Shown here one piece after another: positions 17,593-28,170 of a DNA stretch of 64,000 nucleotides; within the stretch, counting starts at the first letter, position 1; each line of letters opens with the position of its first letter. Source of the stretch: Candidatus Accumulibacter aalborgensis (lineage in GTDB: Bacteria; Pseudomonadota; Gammaproteobacteria; Burkholderiales; Rhodocyclaceae); the NCBI RefSeq assembly GCF_900089955.1, contig NZ_FLQX01000107.1, positions 1 to 64,000 on the forward strand, given 5' to 3'. The position numbers and the translations under genes were made by a program. A model generated the notes under the pieces. It saw nothing but the letters and a program-made list of their open reading frames with translations. It made no database searches and was not told the origin of the DNA.

Positions 17593-18051
17593 TTACATGA
17601 TGGCGATGACTTCGACTTCGAAGCGCACCGGCTTGCCGGCGAGCGGATGATTGAAGTCGAAGAGCGCGCTGGTCTCGCTCAGTTCGCGCAGGAAGCCGGC
17701 AAAGCCGCCGCCGTCGGGCGCGCTGAACTCGATCAGCGAGTTGGCCCGGAGTTCGATTTCCGGTGGCAGTGCGCTGCGCGCGATGCGCTCGACGAGGCGT
17801 GGATTGTGGGCGCCGAAAGCGTCGTCGGCCGCCAGTTGAAAGACCTGGCGTTGGCCGGCGGCCATTCCGAGCAGGCAACGTTCGAGCGTTTCCGCAAGCT
17901 GGCCGCTGCCCATCTGCAGCGTCGCCGGCGACAGATCGAAGGTGCTGACGTGCTCTGTGCCGTCGACGTCGGATAGGCTGTAGTGCAGCGTCAGGTAGCT
18001 GTCGCGAGCGACTGTCGGGGTGGTGCCTGAAGGTGCGTTGGCGGGTTTCAT
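17593..18051 (-). CDS. fkpB: FKBP-type peptidyl-prolyl isomerase, SlpA/FkpB type
   Basis: The 152-residue protein belongs to the short FKBP family (SlpA/FkpB): the N-terminal [13 protein letters not shown] strand, then [15 protein letters not shown] and [21 protein letters not shown]. These are prolyl isomerases with an inserted chaperone flap. It normally sits between lspA and ispH; here it keeps contact with ispH but is cut off from lspA by the methylase/HEAT module. Its former promoter was probably in the upstream operon, so it may now depend on read-through. Confidence 0.9.
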   Translation of the reverse strand: MKPANAPSGTTPTVARDSYLTLHYSLSDVDGTEHVSTFDLSPATLQMGSGQLAETLERCLLGMAAGQRQVFQLAADDAFGAHNPRLVERIARSALPPEIELRANSLIEFSAPDGGGFAGFLRELSETSALFDFNHPLAGKPVRFEVEVIAIM

Positions 18052-18107
18052 GAAGCTTCCTGGATTGTTCCGTCAAAATTGGGTTGGGGGCTCATCCGAT
18101 AGGGTGA

Positions 18108-19157
18108 CTACCGTGCGCTCGCCCCGGAAACAAACAACGCTCCTTGACCCAGAGATTCATTCTTCGCTTTTGCTTTCTTCGCCGGGTCTAATGCGCAGAC
18201 CGTCTCACTGATGAAGTAATTGGCTTGGCTATTGTTCAACTTTTCTAATACTCGCTTCACGGTCTCAGGACTATGGCCCTCAAGGAAACGAAACGCGGAT
18301 GAAGCAAGATATTCCCGATTCATTTCAAAAGTTAGCCACTTACGCTTTAGCGCCTCGGAGGTAAATCCGGTGGTGTTTGATCCACCAAAAATATCCAGCA
18401 CGACATCTTCCTCGTCAGTCAGCATTTTTATAAAGAACGCAGGGAGTTCCGAGGGGAACCGCGCCGGATGGCGTTCAAGCCCGAGTTCCTTGCAGAACCG
18501 GAGATAGCTGGAGTTGCTATCGGTGTTCGGTATAGAAAGCAGGTTGGAAGGAATCGCCCCCCCATTATCCGTCCCAAACCCAGCACTTATGTCATGCCCT
18601 GACGGGCGTCTTTTTGGCGTATAGAAACTCTCTGGGTCCTCGATCAACTTTTTCATCCGATCGGAATACGGAGTCAGTACTTTCCGAACGTCGGCCTTCG
18701 GAAAGTCGGTCTTGCTAAACCACCACACAGTGTTGACGGAATCCTTTGCCCGAATTTTTCGTTTGTTTACCCATTCAATTGGCGACGGCAGCTTTGCCGG
18801 ATTGAACCAGTAGAAATCTTCAGCAAGGTGAAACCCGATCTCGTCGCAAAAAGCCAAGAGTACGCGGAAGTTATACAGCGAACGGGATGGAATTCCAGAG
18901 CGGTATGCCCCACCTAAGTCGAGAACAAAACTCCCGCTTTCCTTGAGAACTCGGAAGACCTCTTGCCCGAATGGCTTAATCCACTGGACGTACTCTGTTT
19001 CCGCAACATTGCCGTAGGTTTTTTGCCGCCGAAGTGCGAACGGCGGCGATGTCATAACCAGATCAATGCTGTTGTCGGGTAGTTCTGCGAGAAGCTCAAG
19101 AGAATCTCCAACATAGGCCTGACCACTGGAGGTATGGTAAAGCGGTTTGCTCTGCAT
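18108..19157 (-). CDS. site-specific DNA methyltransferase, beta class
   Basis: The 349-residue protein has motif IV TSPPF near residue 37 and motif I DIFGGSNTTG near 265, that is, catalytic motif before the SAM motif, the beta-class order. TSPPF is more typical of N4-cytosine than N6-adenine methylases. Target recognition would lie between (about 70-240). It follows the HEAT-repeat gene by one base (TGA-C-ATG), so the two are coupled. Codon and base use is visibly more AT-rich than the flanking fkpB and lspA, pointing to transfer. Modification of a defence pair is the likely role. Confidence 0.88.
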   Translation of the reverse strand: MQSKPLYHTSSGQAYVGDSLELLAELPDNSIDLVMTSPPFALRRQKTYGNVAETEYVQWIKPFGQEVFRVLKESGSFVLDLGGAYRSGIPSRSLYNFRVLLAFCDEIGFHLAEDFYWFNPAKLPSPIEWVNKRKIRAKDSVNTVWWFSKTDFPKADVRKVLTPYSDRMKKLIEDPESFYTPKRRPSGHDISAGFGTDNGGAIPSNLLSIPNTDSNSSYLRFCKELGLERHPARFPSELPAFFIKMLTDEEDVVLDIFGGSNTTGFTSEALKRKWLTFEMNREYLASSAFRFLEGHSPETVKRVLEKLNNSQANYFISETVCALDPAKKAKAKNESLGQGALFVSGASAR

Positions 19158-19158
19158 G

Positions 19159-20634
19159 TCAGTATTCCCTCAGGTCGTTGACCCAGCTTGCCACAATTTG
19201 CCACAACACGCTTGCGGCGAAATAGACTTCCGGGTCTGCCTTGCAGATGGCTTCAACATCGCCGTGAACAAACTTATCTTTGCCATAGCCGACGACGTAG
19301 CTAATCCACTTTCTCAGGTTCTCATCGGCCCCCACGACCATGTCTGACGGATTGAATTTGCCAGTTCGAGCAAGTACCCAGGATATACCGTCGCGCTTGG
19401 CGGTGTCACCGCTTTTTAGGAGATTGATCAGGTGAGGAATCTGTGGCTCAGCAATCCGCAACAGCGCGCGGGCTGCTTCAACCTTGATCTCCAAGGGACT
19501 TGAGTTGAATGTATCAACAAGTGCAGTCGCTGATGTAGCAGAAGCGAATTGGCCAAGTGCCCAAGCTGCTCCAGCCCGCAACTCGTCGTCACGTTGAGCG
19601 TCCCTCAAGACTTCGATCAGCAACTGTTCGCTCCGGCTCTTGGGTATTTCGGATGCGACAATGACTGTTTCAAGCTGCGTTTCAAGGGGAACCGTCATAA
19701 CCGGACTGCGTAGCTTGTTCTCCATGAACTCCCAGCCGTTCGGCTCGTCATATGCCGCAAGCGCTGCCGCAGCCTCAAGCTGGACATAAATATCCTCATC
19801 GGCATCGGTCATTCTCGATTCGAGCACTGGCTTGGCGGTTGTGTAGCCTCGATACCGCAACGCCTTTGCGGCCGCATATCGCTCGCTCAAGTTGACGCTT
19901 GCGAGCTTGTCTATGAAGTAGCCTTCGCCAACTGACGTGGGGCATTGGAGCTTTGTGTTGACCGAAACAACTGACGCAACAATCTGATTGGCCTCGACGA
20001 TATCGCCAGCGTTGACCTGGGGTAGCAAGGTGATCTTGCCTTTGCTCCGGCTCAACTGGATCGATTGTCGCCGTGCCTCCGGGATAGGAGTCAGGCTGAT
20101 CCTCCCGTATTCCACAGAGAAAACAACTGATCGCTGGTTGGCAGCAGCGCATGTCCACATCACCCGTATTTCGGAGCCTTCCTCGACCCCTTTTGGCTGC
20201 GTGATGGATACCTGTCCGGCGGCAAACGCCTTCCGCATGTCCTTCACGCTTATGAGGTGGACAGGCGAGATTTGTTTCAAATCTATGGGAGAATCATTGT
20301 TTTGCTCGAATACGACGATTGAAACAAGGTCGTCGTCCCGCATACCAGCGTCCCAAGCCCGCTTCGGGTCATTGAGGGAATGGGACATTGATATTTCAAG
20401 TTTTGTTTTGCCGCGGGATTCAAACCGGATGCCTGTGTTCAAACACAGAATGTCAGGAACCCGCACACGCTTGATTTTTATCTTCTTCCAGATTTTGAAG
20501 CCTGTGGAACCACGCTCAAGCTCTATCGGATTGAATCCCATCGCTTTCAGTCGGTTGATCGTTGCATTCGTGCCTGCGGCGCCAACAGCAAGTTTTCTCA
20601 GAAAACTGTCGTCACTCTTGAAATTATTTGCCAT
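19159..20634 (-). CDS. putative nuclease-like protein with C-terminal HEAT repeats, R-M partner
   Basis: The 491-residue protein starts at MANNFKSDD. Residues about 45-115 resemble a PD-(D/E)xK-type nuclease core: VPDILCL (D61), FESRGKTKLEISM (E72, K76/K78, E80), then a helix and DDDLVSIVVFE. A middle domain of unknown fold follows (120-250). Residues about 265-470 are HEAT-like helical repeats (ERYAAAKALRYRG, DIYVQLEAAAALAAY, DELRAGAAWALGQF, IKVEAARALLRIA). Immediate coupling to a DNA methylase makes it the likely restriction partner, but the nuclease call is inference from residue spacing. No REBASE-type family is recognised by me. Confidence 0.6.
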   Translation of the reverse strand: MANNFKSDDSFLRKLAVGAAGTNATINRLKAMGFNPIELERGSTGFKIWKKIKIKRVRVPDILCLNTGIRFESRGKTKLEISMSHSLNDPKRAWDAGMRDDDLVSIVVFEQNNDSPIDLKQISPVHLISVKDMRKAFAAGQVSITQPKGVEEGSEIRVMWTCAAANQRSVVFSVEYGRISLTPIPEARRQSIQLSRSKGKITLLPQVNAGDIVEANQIVASVVSVNTKLQCPTSVGEGYFIDKLASVNLSERYAAAKALRYRGYTTAKPVLESRMTDADEDIYVQLEAAAALAAYDEPNGWEFMENKLRSPVMTVPLETQLETVIVASEIPKSRSEQLLIEVLRDAQRDDELRAGAAWALGQFASATSATALVDTFNSSPLEIKVEAARALLRIAEPQIPHLINLLKSGDTAKRDGISWVLARTGKFNPSDMVVGADENLRKWISYVVGYGKDKFVHGDVEAICKADPEVYFAASVLWQIVASWVNDLREY

Positions 20635-20795
20635 CGCGCCACCCGAAGAAGCTCTCAATGGTGTTCGGTGACGTCATAACGGGTGGTAACGGTTTTGCCC
20701 ATCGTGGCTACTCCGAAAGACTACGCGCGAGACGCAAGGCAATATTGATGTCCTTGGCATTTATCGAGTGTCTGATTACGCTGCTCTGACCAGAC

Positions 20796-21290
20796 CTACG
20801 GGATTCTAACATCGCGTTCAGCAGGCTTGGCGGCAAACTGTTCCCAGGCCATCAGCACGGCTCCGACGCTGATCGCCGAGTCGGCGATGTTGAACGCTGG
20901 CCAGTAGAAACCGGCGGCATGCCATTGAATGAAGTCGATCACGGCGCCGAAACGAAGGCGGTCGATGACGTTGCCGAGCGCGCCGCCGAGAATCAGCGTC
21001 AGCGCCAGCGAGAGGCGGAATTCGCCGCTGTGGCGAGGCAGCACGCTGGCAATCCACGCCGAGACGCCGAGCGCCAGGGCGGTGAAAAACCAGCGCTGCC
21101 AGCCGCCGGCGTCGGAGAGAAAGCTGAACGCAGCCCCGGCATTGAAGGTCAATACCCAGTTGAAGAACGGCGCGACACGAATCGAGTCGCCCGGCTGCAG
21201 CCAGGCGAGGACCAGCCATTTGCTGATCTGGTCGAGGAGGACGATGATTCCGGCCAGCCACAGCCAGCGGTCGACCTTACGCGAAGGCAC
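20796..21290 (-). CDS. lspA: lipoprotein signal peptidase
   Basis: The 164-residue inner-membrane aspartyl protease removes signal peptides from prolipoproteins. Four hydrophobic segments and the conserved blocks [22 protein letters not shown] (catalytic Asp) and FNIADS (second Asp) are all present. Its start overlaps the end of ileS by 14 bases. Downstream, where fkpB would be expected, lies 161 bases of spacer and then the HEAT-repeat/methylase module. Confidence 0.96.
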   Translation of the reverse strand: MPSRKVDRWLWLAGIIVLLDQISKWLVLAWLQPGDSIRVAPFFNWVLTFNAGAAFSFLSDAGGWQRWFFTALALGVSAWIASVLPRHSGEFRLSLALTLILGGALGNVIDRLRFGAVIDFIQWHAAGFYWPAFNIADSAISVGAVLMAWEQFAAKPAERDVRIP

Positions 21291-24123
21291 GAGCTTCGCC
21301 CTCGGCGTAGAGGTTGCTGACGCAGCGGTCGCACAGGCCGGGATGATCGGGATGCGCCCCGACGTCCTCGCGCACGTGCCAGCAGCGCTCGCATTTGGCG
21401 TACGCCAGCGGCGTGCAGAGCAGTTTTTCGGACTCGTCGTCGATCACCTCGGTCTGCGAGCAGATGAGAACGAAGCGCAGGTCGTCGCCCAGAGAAGTGA
21501 GGAGTTCATGTTTTTCTCCGTGGCAGTGCACACGTACCGCCGCCTGCAGCGACGAGCCGATGCGACCCTCGATGCGCAGATCCTCGAGCGCGCGCATGAC
21601 TTCAGCGCGATAGCCACGGATTTTGCGCCATTTGTCGAGCAGTTCGGGTTCCGAGGCCGGTGCCGGTAGCGGCTGCCAGGTCTGCAGCATGATCGAGTCG
21701 TCGCTCACCTTGCCAGCGCCACCAACGCCGCTCTGCAGTTGCCAGATCTCCTCGGCGGTAAAGCAGAGAATCGGCGCCATCAGCTTGATGAAGGATTGCA
21801 GGATATGCCACAGTGCGCTTTGCGCCGAACGCCGTGCCGCCGAGCCGGCGGCAGTGGTGTACAAGCGGTCCTTGAGGATGTCGAGGTAGAAGCCGCCGAG
21901 GTCCTCGGAACAGAAGGTCTGCAGCGACTGGACGACGCGGTGGAACTCGAAGCGCTCGTAGTCCGCTTCACACTGCGCTTGCATTTGCCGCGTCATGGCT
22001 AGCGCGTAGCGGTCGATTTCCAGCCATTGCTCGACCGGCAGCAGGTCACGCGTGACGTCGAAGTCGGCCGTGTTGGCAAGCAGGAAGCGCAGCGTGTTGC
22101 GGATACGACGGTAAGCTTCGACGACGCGCTTGAGGATTTCGTCGGAGATAGTCAGTTCGCCCGAGTAGTCGGTGGCTGCGACCCACAGGCGGAGGATGTC
22201 GGCGCCGAGTGTGTCGGCGATCTTTTGCGGCGCGATGACGTTGCCTCTGGACTTCGACATTTTCAGACCCTTGCCGTCGACGACGAAGCCATGCGTCAGC
22301 AGCGCCTTGTACGGCGCGCGGCCGTCCATGGCGCAGCCGATCAGGAGCGAACTCTGGAACCAGCCGCGATGCTGATCCGAACCTTCGAGGTAGAGATCCG
22401 CCGGGTAGGCCAGTTCGGCCTGATGCGAGCCGCGCAGGACGCTGGCGTGCGTGGCGCCCGAATCGAACCAGACGTCGAGCGTGTCGCTCATCTTGCGATA
22501 CTCGTCCGCCTCCGGGCCGAGCAGTTCGCTGGGAGGAAGGGCGAACCAGGCTTCGATGCCGGACTTTTCGACGCGTTGCGCGACAGCTTCGATCAGCTCG
22601 GCGGTGCGTGGATGCGGCGCTCCGGTTTCGCGATGCAGGAAGAAAGGCAGCGGAACACCCCAGTTGCGCTGGCGCGAGACGCACCAGTCCGGCCGCGTCC
22701 GGATCATCGCTTCGAGACGCGCGCGGCCCCAGGTCGGGAAGAACTGAGTTTCGTCGACTGCGCGCTCTGCGCACCAGCGCAGGGTGGGCTGTTCCTCGCC
22801 GGCGTCCGTTGGAGTGCCGGCGGGTGAGTTGGCACGATGCTCCATGCCGACGAACCATTGCGTCGTGGCGCGCAAAATGATCGGCGTCTTGTGCCGCCAG
22901 CAGTGCGGGTAGCTGTGCTGGATCTTCTCGGCCTTGAGCAGGTGGCCGTTCGCTTCAAGTTCCTGCAGGACCAGCGGGTTGGCCGCCCAGACGCTCTTGC
23001 CAGCCAGTTCGCCGACGGTCAGCGCCGGCGTGCCGGCGACGAAGCTGCCGTCGTCACCGACCGGGTTGTTGACCGGCAAACCGTAGACCTTGCCGATCAG
23101 GTAGTCGTCGGTGCCATGCGCCGGCGCCGTGTGGACCAGCCCTGTGCCCGCCTCGAGAGTGACGTGCCGGCCACAGATGATCGCCACGTCGCGCGTCTGG
23201 AACGGGTGCTTGAGCAGGACGTGCTCGAGCGCGGCGCCTTTCGCCGAACCGAGCACGCTGCCGGTCAGCGCATAGCGCTGCAGGCAGGCGTCGGCCAGTT
23301 CGCGAACGAGGATCAGCGCACCTTTCTCGGTGTCGATCAGCTCATAGTCGAAGTCCGGGTGGGCGCTGACGGCCTCGTTGGCCGGCAGGGTCCAGGGGGT
23401 GGTCGTCCAGATCACGGCAAAGGCCGGGCCGCGCAAGTGAGTCAGGCCGAAGGCCCTGGCCACCTTGTCGGCGTGATTGGCATGCACCTCGAAGGCGACG
23501 TCGATTGCTGATGAGGTCTTGTCTTCGTATTCGACCTCGGCTTCAGCCAGCGCCGAACGGCAGTCGAGGCACCAGTTAACCGGCTTGAGGCCCTGGTAGA
23601 GGTAACCCTTGGCGAGCATCTTGCCAAGCGTACGGATTTCGTCGGCTTCGGTCTGGAAGTTCATGGTCAGGTAAGGTTGCTCCCAGTCGCCGAGAACGCC
23701 GAGGCGGATGAAGTCCTTTTTCTGGCGCTCGATCTGCTCGCCGGCGAAGGCACGACACAGCTCGCGGACGCGATCGGCAGGCAAGTGCTTGCCGTGCAGC
23801 TTTTCGATCTGGTGCTCGATCGGCAATCCGTGGCAATCCCAGCCCGGAACGTAGGGGGCGTCGAAACCGGCCAGCGTCCGCGAGCGGACGATGATGTCCT
23901 TGAGAATCTTGTTGACCGCGTGGCCGATGTGAATGTCGCCGTTGGCATAAGGTGGTCCGTCGTGCAGCACGAAGCGTGGGCGGCCCGCCGATGCCGCGCG
24001 GATCCTTTCGTAGAGTCCTGTTTCTTGCCAGGCGGCGACCCACCGTGGTTCGCGCTTGGCGAGGTCGCCGCGCATCGGAAATGGCGTGTCGGTCAGATTG
24101 AGGGTTTTCTTGTAGTCAGCCAT
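21277..24123 (-). CDS. ileS: isoleucyl-tRNA synthetase
   Basis: The 948-residue class I synthetase starts at [19 protein letters not shown], with HIGH as [15 protein letters not shown], an editing domain (about 200-400), KMSKS as [11 protein letters not shown] and a C-terminal zinc finger CERCWHVRE...CDRCVSN. Length and zinc site are those of the bacterial type 1 enzyme. It lies eight bases after ribF and overlaps lspA, the conserved operon order. Confidence 0.97.
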   Translation of the reverse strand: MADYKKTLNLTDTPFPMRGDLAKREPRWVAAWQETGLYERIRAASAGRPRFVLHDGPPYANGDIHIGHAVNKILKDIIVRSRTLAGFDAPYVPGWDCHGLPIEHQIEKLHGKHLPADRVRELCRAFAGEQIERQKKDFIRLGVLGDWEQPYLTMNFQTEADEIRTLGKMLAKGYLYQGLKPVNWCLDCRSALAEAEVEYEDKTSSAIDVAFEVHANHADKVARAFGLTHLRGPAFAVIWTTTPWTLPANEAVSAHPDFDYELIDTEKGALILVRELADACLQRYALTGSVLGSAKGAALEHVLLKHPFQTRDVAIICGRHVTLEAGTGLVHTAPAHGTDDYLIGKVYGLPVNNPVGDDGSFVAGTPALTVGELAGKSVWAANPLVLQELEANGHLLKAEKIQHSYPHCWRHKTPIILRATTQWFVGMEHRANSPAGTPTDAGEEQPTLRWCAERAVDETQFFPTWGRARLEAMIRTRPDWCVSRQRNWGVPLPFFLHRETGAPHPRTAELIEAVAQRVEKSGIEAWFALPPSELLGPEADEYRKMSDTLDVWFDSGATHASVLRGSHQAELAYPADLYLEGSDQHRGWFQSSLLIGCAMDGRAPYKALLTHGFVVDGKGLKMSKSRGNVIAPQKIADTLGADILRLWVAATDYSGELTISDEILKRVVEAYRRIRNTLRFLLANTADFDVTRDLLPVEQWLEIDRYALAMTRQMQAQCEADYERFEFHRVVQSLQTFCSEDLGGFYLDILKDRLYTTAAGSAARRSAQSALWHILQSFIKLMAPILCFTAEEIWQLQSGVGGAGKVSDDSIMLQTWQPLPAPASEPELLDKWRKIRGYRAEVMRALEDLRIEGRIGSSLQAAVRVHCHGEKHELLTSLGDDLRFVLICSQTEVIDDESEKLLCTPLAYAKCERCWHVREDVGAHPDHPGLCDRCVSNLYAEGEARAFA

Positions 24124-24131
24124 AGCGGTTC

Positions 24132-25055
24132 TCACAACTGGAAGTAGGCTTTCGCGGTTTCGACGTCGCTGGCGATTTGCGCCTTCAGGGCGTTGAAATC
24201 GGGGAATTTCATTTCGTCGCGCAGCTTGTGCAGGAAGCGGACGTTGAGATGGGCACCGTAGATGTCGGCGCAGAAGTCGAACAGGTGGACCTCGAGCAGT
24301 GGGCGCACCACTTGGTGCACACTCGGTCGGTAGCCCAGGTTGGCGGCGCCCCGGTGCGGGCCGCCGGGAAGTCCCTTGACCTCGACCGCGAAGACGCCCT
24401 GCAGCGGCGGCCGCTCGTGTTTGATGCGGATGTTGGCCGTGGCGAAGCCCAGTTGCCGACCGAGTTGGTCTCCCCGCACGACGCGTCCGTCGATCGAGTA
24501 GGGGCGGCCGAGCAGACGCGCGGCGTGTTCGAGGCGACCCGCCTGGAGCGCGTCGCGAACCGCCGAGCTGGAGGCGCGTTCGCCTTCGAGGGTGACGCTG
24601 TCCATGGCCTCGACCTGAAAACCAAGGTCGGCGCCCGCGTCGCGCAGCAGCGCGAAGTCACCGCCGCGTCCAGCGCCAAAGCGGAAGTCGTCACCGACGA
24701 TCAGATGGCGTACGCGCAGCGCGCCGACCAGCACGCGGGAGATGAACTCTGCGGCGCTCAGCGCAGCAAAGCGGGCGTTGAAGTGGCAGACGTAGGTGAG
24801 ATCGACGCCGTCGTCAGCGATCAGTTCGAGCTTCTCGCGCAGCGTGGACAGGCGTGCCGGCGCCGATTCGGGGGCAAAGAACTCGCGCGGATGCGGCTCG
24901 AAAGTGAGCACCGCCGCCGGCAGTCCGGCCGCGGCCGCGGCCGCCGTCAGGCGTGCGAGCAGCGCGCGGTGGCCAAGATGCACGCCATCGAAGTTGCCTA
25001 TGGTGAGGACGGTGGCACTGTGCGCTGTCTGTGAAAAACCTCGGTAGACGAGCAT
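24132..25055 (-). CDS. ribF: bifunctional riboflavin kinase/FMN adenylyltransferase
   Basis: The 307-residue enzyme makes FMN and FAD from riboflavin. The N-terminal adenylyltransferase domain has [16 protein letters not shown] and [14 protein letters not shown]; the C-terminal kinase domain (about 180-305) has [20 protein letters not shown]. It is the first gene of the ribF-ileS-lspA block. Confidence 0.96.
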   Translation of the reverse strand: MLVYRGFSQTAHSATVLTIGNFDGVHLGHRALLARLTAAAAAAGLPAAVLTFEPHPREFFAPESAPARLSTLREKLELIADDGVDLTYVCHFNARFAALSAAEFISRVLVGALRVRHLIVGDDFRFGAGRGGDFALLRDAGADLGFQVEAMDSVTLEGERASSSAVRDALQAGRLEHAARLLGRPYSIDGRVVRGDQLGRQLGFATANIRIKHERPPLQGVFAVEVKGLPGGPHRGAANLGYRPSVHQVVRPLLEVHLFDFCADIYGAHLNVRFLHKLRDEMKFPDFNALKAQIASDVETAKAYFQL

Positions 25056-25166
25056 CGGGCGCTAGAGGGAACGAACAAAACATGCCATTATAACCGGCTT
25101 TGTACCGCGCTGGCCAAGATGCGGCTGGTAGCTGGTATTGTGCTCTATTGGCAGCCATCGGCAGTC

Positions 25167-25191
25167 GTTGGGGTGAGGAACGAACCCCAAC
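25167..25191. repeat. GTTGGGG-family palindromic REP-like element
   Basis: A 25-base copy identical to 12432-12456 lies between divergent ribF and ccoI, ending 11 bases before the ccoI ribosome site (GGAG at 25202). It thus forms part of the ccoI leader. Confidence 0.8.
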
Positions 25192-25207
25192 ACCTCAGCG
25201 TGGAGAT

Positions 25208-27664
25208 ATGGACAGCGACCATTGCTATCATTGCGGCCAACCCGTACCGACAGGCGTCGATCTCGTGGTCAGCATCGACGAGCAGCCACAGGCGATGTGC
25301 TGTGGCGGTTGTCAGGCCGTTGCGCAGGCGATTGTCGGCAATGGGCTGGCTGACTACTACCGCCACCGTGACGCACTGCCCAGTTCGCCACGTGAGGCGC
25401 TGCCGGCGATCGTCGAGGGCTTGCAACTCTATGATCACGCGAACTTTCAGAAGAGTTTCGTGCGCGTCCTCGGTGATCGTGGCGAGTGCAGCGAGCGTGA
25501 GGCGGCGCTGATCCTCGAAGGGATTAGCTGTTCGGCGTGCATCTGGCTGAACGAACAGCACCTGTCGCGACTGGCCGGTGTCACTTCGGTCGACATCAAT
25601 TATGCGACGCGACGTGCCCGGGTTCGCTGGGATGAGCGGCGGATCAAGCTGTCCGGGATTCTGGCGGCGATCGCCGCCATCGGCTATCGCGCTTATCCCT
25701 ACGATGCTGCCAAGAGCGAGGAACTGGCGCGCAAGGAGCGGCGCAGCGCGCTCTGGCGGGTATTTGTCGCCGGCTTCGGCATGATGCAGGTGATGATGTA
25801 CGCGGTGCCCGTCTATCTGGCCGGCGCCGGTGAGATGACCCCCGAGGTCGAGCAGTTGATGCGCTGGGCGAGCCTCGCGCTGACGCTGCCGGTCATCTTC
25901 TACTCGGCTGCACCCTTCTTCGGCAATGCCTGGCGCGATCTGCGACTGCGCCGCGTCGGCATGGATGTGCCGGTAGCGCTGGGCATCGGCGCCGCCTTTG
26001 CAGCCAGCGTGTGGGCCACGCTGACGGCCGGCGGCGAGGTCTATTTCGATTCGGTAACCATGTTCGTCTTCTTTCTGCTCAGTGGGCGCTTCCTGGAAAT
26101 GACCGCCCGTCAGCGTGCAGTCAGTGTCACCGAGGCGCTGGCCCGGCTGATGCCGGTGGTCGCCGCGCGCGTGCCGGCGTACCCGGCGAACCGCGACGCC
26201 GTGCAAGTCATGGCGGCCGATCTGCGCCCAGGGGATGTCGTGCTGGTCAGGCCGGGCGAGACGATTCCAGCCGATGGACAGGTGATCGAGGGCCAGAGCA
26301 GCGCTGACGAGTCGCTGCTGACCGGCGAGAGTGCGCCGGTCAGCAAGCGCCCCGGAGCGTCCGTGACCGGTGGGGCGATCAACATCGAAAGCCCCTTGCT
26401 GGTCGAAGTCACCGCGGTTGGCGAGGGCACGCGCCTGTCGGCGATTGTCCGTCTGATGGAGCGTGCGGCAGCCGAGAAGCCGCGCATCGTCGAACTCGCA
26501 GACCGTATTGCCAGTCGCTTCATCGTCACGCTGCTGTTCCTGGCGGCGGCGGTGGCCGTTGCCTGGTGGTTCATCGATCCTGGCCGGGCGCTGTGGATCA
26601 CGGTTTCCGTGCTGGTCGTGACTTGCCCCTGCGCACTGTCGCTGGCGACCCCGGTGGCGCTCACCGTAGCCAGCGGGGCAATGGCCAGAGTCGGCCTGTT
26701 GGTGACGCGCAGCCATGCTGTCGAGACGCTGGCACGGGCCAGCCATTTCGTTTTTGACAAGACGGGTACGCTGACCAGCGGCCGCATGCAGTTGCTGGAA
26801 CTGCTGCCGCTCGGCACACTTGATCAGACGGCGAGCCTGGCTCTGGCCGCCGCTCTCGAACAGGCGTCGGAGCATCCGATCGGAGCTGCCTTGCGGGCCG
26901 CCGCCGCCGGTGAGCATCTGCCGACCGTGCACTCGCCGAGCAACGAGCCGGGCTGTGGCGTCGCCGCCGTGCATGGCGGCCGGCAGGTGCGCCTCGGTCG
27001 GCCGGACCATGCCCTCGCCCTGCACGGCAAACCCTTGCCGGAATCCGCGCAGGCGCTACTGGCCAGCGGTGATACGGTGGTTGCGCTCGCTGACGAGGCG
27101 GGCTGGATCGCGCTCATGCGTCTGGGCGACGCGCTGCGGCCGGAAGCGGCGGGGATGGTCGCCGCCTTGCGCGCGCACGGACGGCAGGTGGCGCTGCTGA
27201 CCGGCGACGGCGAACCGGCCGCTCGCCGTGTCGCGCGCGCGCTGGGGATCGACGAGGTGCAGGCGAACGCATCGCCGCAGGCCAAGCAGGACTACGTGCG
27301 CCGCTTGCAGGCCAGCGGCGCGGTCGTGGCGATGGTCGGCGACGGCGTCAATGACGCGCCGGTTCTGGCGCAGGCACAGGTCTCGGTGGCCATGGGCGGC
27401 GGTTCGCAGTTGGCGCGCACACAGGCGGACCTGATCCTGCTCTCCGAAAACCTGGATCACCTGCGGCGCGGTTTTCTCGTGGCGCGCAGTTCGCTGTACG
27501 TGCTCAGGCAGAACCTGCTATGGTCGTTTGCCTACAATCTGGTCGCCTTGCCACTGGCGATGACCGGCTTCATCACCCCGTGGATGGCCGGTGTCGGCAT
27601 GTCCGGCAGTTCCTTGCTGGTGGTTGCGAATTCATTGCGACTGCAGAAGATCGCCGGGAGTTGA
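25208..27664 (+). CDS. ccoI: copper-translocating P-type ATPase of cbb3 assembly
   Basis: The 818-residue protein starts at [10 protein letters not shown], with GGAG just upstream. An N-terminal Cys-rich segment (CYHCG, CCGGC) typical of CcoI/FixI precedes a heavy-metal-associated domain with CSACIW. Eight membrane helices follow, with the CPC metal site as [11 protein letters not shown], the phosphorylation motif [11 protein letters not shown] loop LLTGESAP and hinge [13 protein letters not shown]. CcoI delivers Cu to cytochrome cbb3 oxidase. ccoS and ccoNOQP follow directly, fixing the assignment over CopA. Confidence 0.94.
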   Translation: MDSDHCYHCGQPVPTGVDLVVSIDEQPQAMCCGGCQAVAQAIVGNGLADYYRHRDALPSSPREALPAIVEGLQLYDHANFQKSFVRVLGDRGECSEREAALILEGISCSACIWLNEQHLSRLAGVTSVDINYATRRARVRWDERRIKLSGILAAIAAIGYRAYPYDAAKSEELARKERRSALWRVFVAGFGMMQVMMYAVPVYLAGAGEMTPEVEQLMRWASLALTLPVIFYSAAPFFGNAWRDLRLRRVGMDVPVALGIGAAFAASVWATLTAGGEVYFDSVTMFVFFLLSGRFLEMTARQRAVSVTEALARLMPVVAARVPAYPANRDAVQVMAADLRPGDVVLVRPGETIPADGQVIEGQSSADESLLTGESAPVSKRPGASVTGGAINIESPLLVEVTAVGEGTRLSAIVRLMERAAAEKPRIVELADRIASRFIVTLLFLAAAVAVAWWFIDPGRALWITVSVLVVTCPCALSLATPVALTVASGAMARVGLLVTRSHAVETLARASHFVFDKTGTLTSGRMQLLELLPLGTLDQTASLALAAALEQASEHPIGAALRAAAAGEHLPTVHSPSNEPGCGVAAVHGGRQVRLGRPDHALALHGKPLPESAQALLASGDTVVALADEAGWIALMRLGDALRPEAAGMVAALRAHGRQVALLTGDGEPAARRVARALGIDEVQANASPQAKQDYVRRLQASGAVVAMVGDGVNDAPVLAQAQVSVAMGGGSQLARTQADLILLSENLDHLRRGFLVARSSLYVLRQNLLWSFAYNLVALPLAMTGFITPWMAGVGMSGSSLLVVANSLRLQKIAGS

Positions 27665-27667
27665 GCC

Positions 27668-27883
27668 ATGATGGAAACGTTGTATCTGCTGATTCCGATC
27701 TCCGTGGTGCTGGTCTTCCTGATCGGCATCGCCTTCTGGTGGTCACTGCGCAACGGTCAATTCGACGATCTGGAAGGGCCGGCCTACCGCATCCTCATGG
27801 ACGACGACAGCCCGCCACCGAAAGCGGTGGCGGGCGAGGTTCCGCCCGCTCCAACGGTCAGGCCTTTTCAAGATCATTGTTGA
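27668..27883 (+). CDS. ccoS: cbb3-type oxidase assembly protein CcoS
   Basis: The 71-residue protein starts three bases after ccoI. One helix (LLIPISVVLVFLIGIAFWWSL) is followed by the CcoS motif NGQFDDLEGPAYRILMDDD. CcoS is needed for cofactor insertion into cbb3 oxidase. The tail after residue 47 is encoded by a perfect ten-base hairpin (27811-27834), an apparent repeat-derived extension. Confidence 0.9.
   Translation: MMETLYLLIPISVVLVFLIGIAFWWSLRNGQFDDLEGPAYRILMDDDSPPPKAVAGEVPPAPTVRPFQDHC
27811..27834. repeat. perfect hairpin inside ccoS coding sequence
   Basis: CCCGCCACCG, loop AAAG, CGGTGGCGGG: ten perfect base pairs. It encodes Pro-rich residues of the non-conserved CcoS tail. It has no trailing T run, so is not a terminator. 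Confidence 0.5.
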
Positions 27884-27991
27884 CCGAGGTCAAGACGTCG
27901 ATCCGGCGGGCCGGGATAATGTCTCTCTATGGGGTGGACGCTTCGGCAGTGCGTGCCTGGGGTGTTCAGGGAGGTTTCTCTGTTGGGGTTC

Positions 27992-28018
27992 GGGTGCGTT
28001 TCGACGCACCCTTTTTTT
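27992..28018 (+). terminator. intrinsic terminator after ccoIS
   Basis: GGGTGCGT, loop TTCG, ACGCACCC, then TTTTTTT. It separates ccoIS from the ccoNOQP operon, which has its own FNR-type promoter 35 bases further on. Confidence 0.88.
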
Positions 28019-28052
28019 GTCTGCGAGCAGGCGTCTGTTGCCGCCGGAGAGC

Positions 28053-28066
28053 TTGATCTGTGTCAA
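28053..28066 (+). promoter_or_regulatory. FNR/ANR-type box upstream of ccoNOQP
   Basis: TTGATCTGTGTCAA matches TTGAT-N4-ATCAA at nine of ten positions. A -10-like TAGCAT lies at 28089-28094, with centre 32 bases from the box centre, the class II FNR spacing. Oxygen-controlled activation of cbb3 oxidase by FNR/ANR is established in many proteobacteria. Confidence 0.75.
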
Positions 28067-28170
28067 ATGAGCGCCCATCGGGGTAGAATAGCATCCGCAA
28101 AATCAGTGCTCAGCATAAGGGCATTCAGGGCGGTGAAAGCCGGTTATTTGGTCAACAAAGAGGTGAGTCC

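Noticed and set aside
16657-18076. Extension of ispH through fkpB
   Set aside because: The added part is an out-of-frame reading of fkpB; the IspH family starts at [14 protein letters not shown].
27981-27991. GTTGGGGTTCG as a REP copy before the ccoIS terminator
   Set aside because: Only one 11-base arm is present, with no matching ACCCCAAC; chance similarity.
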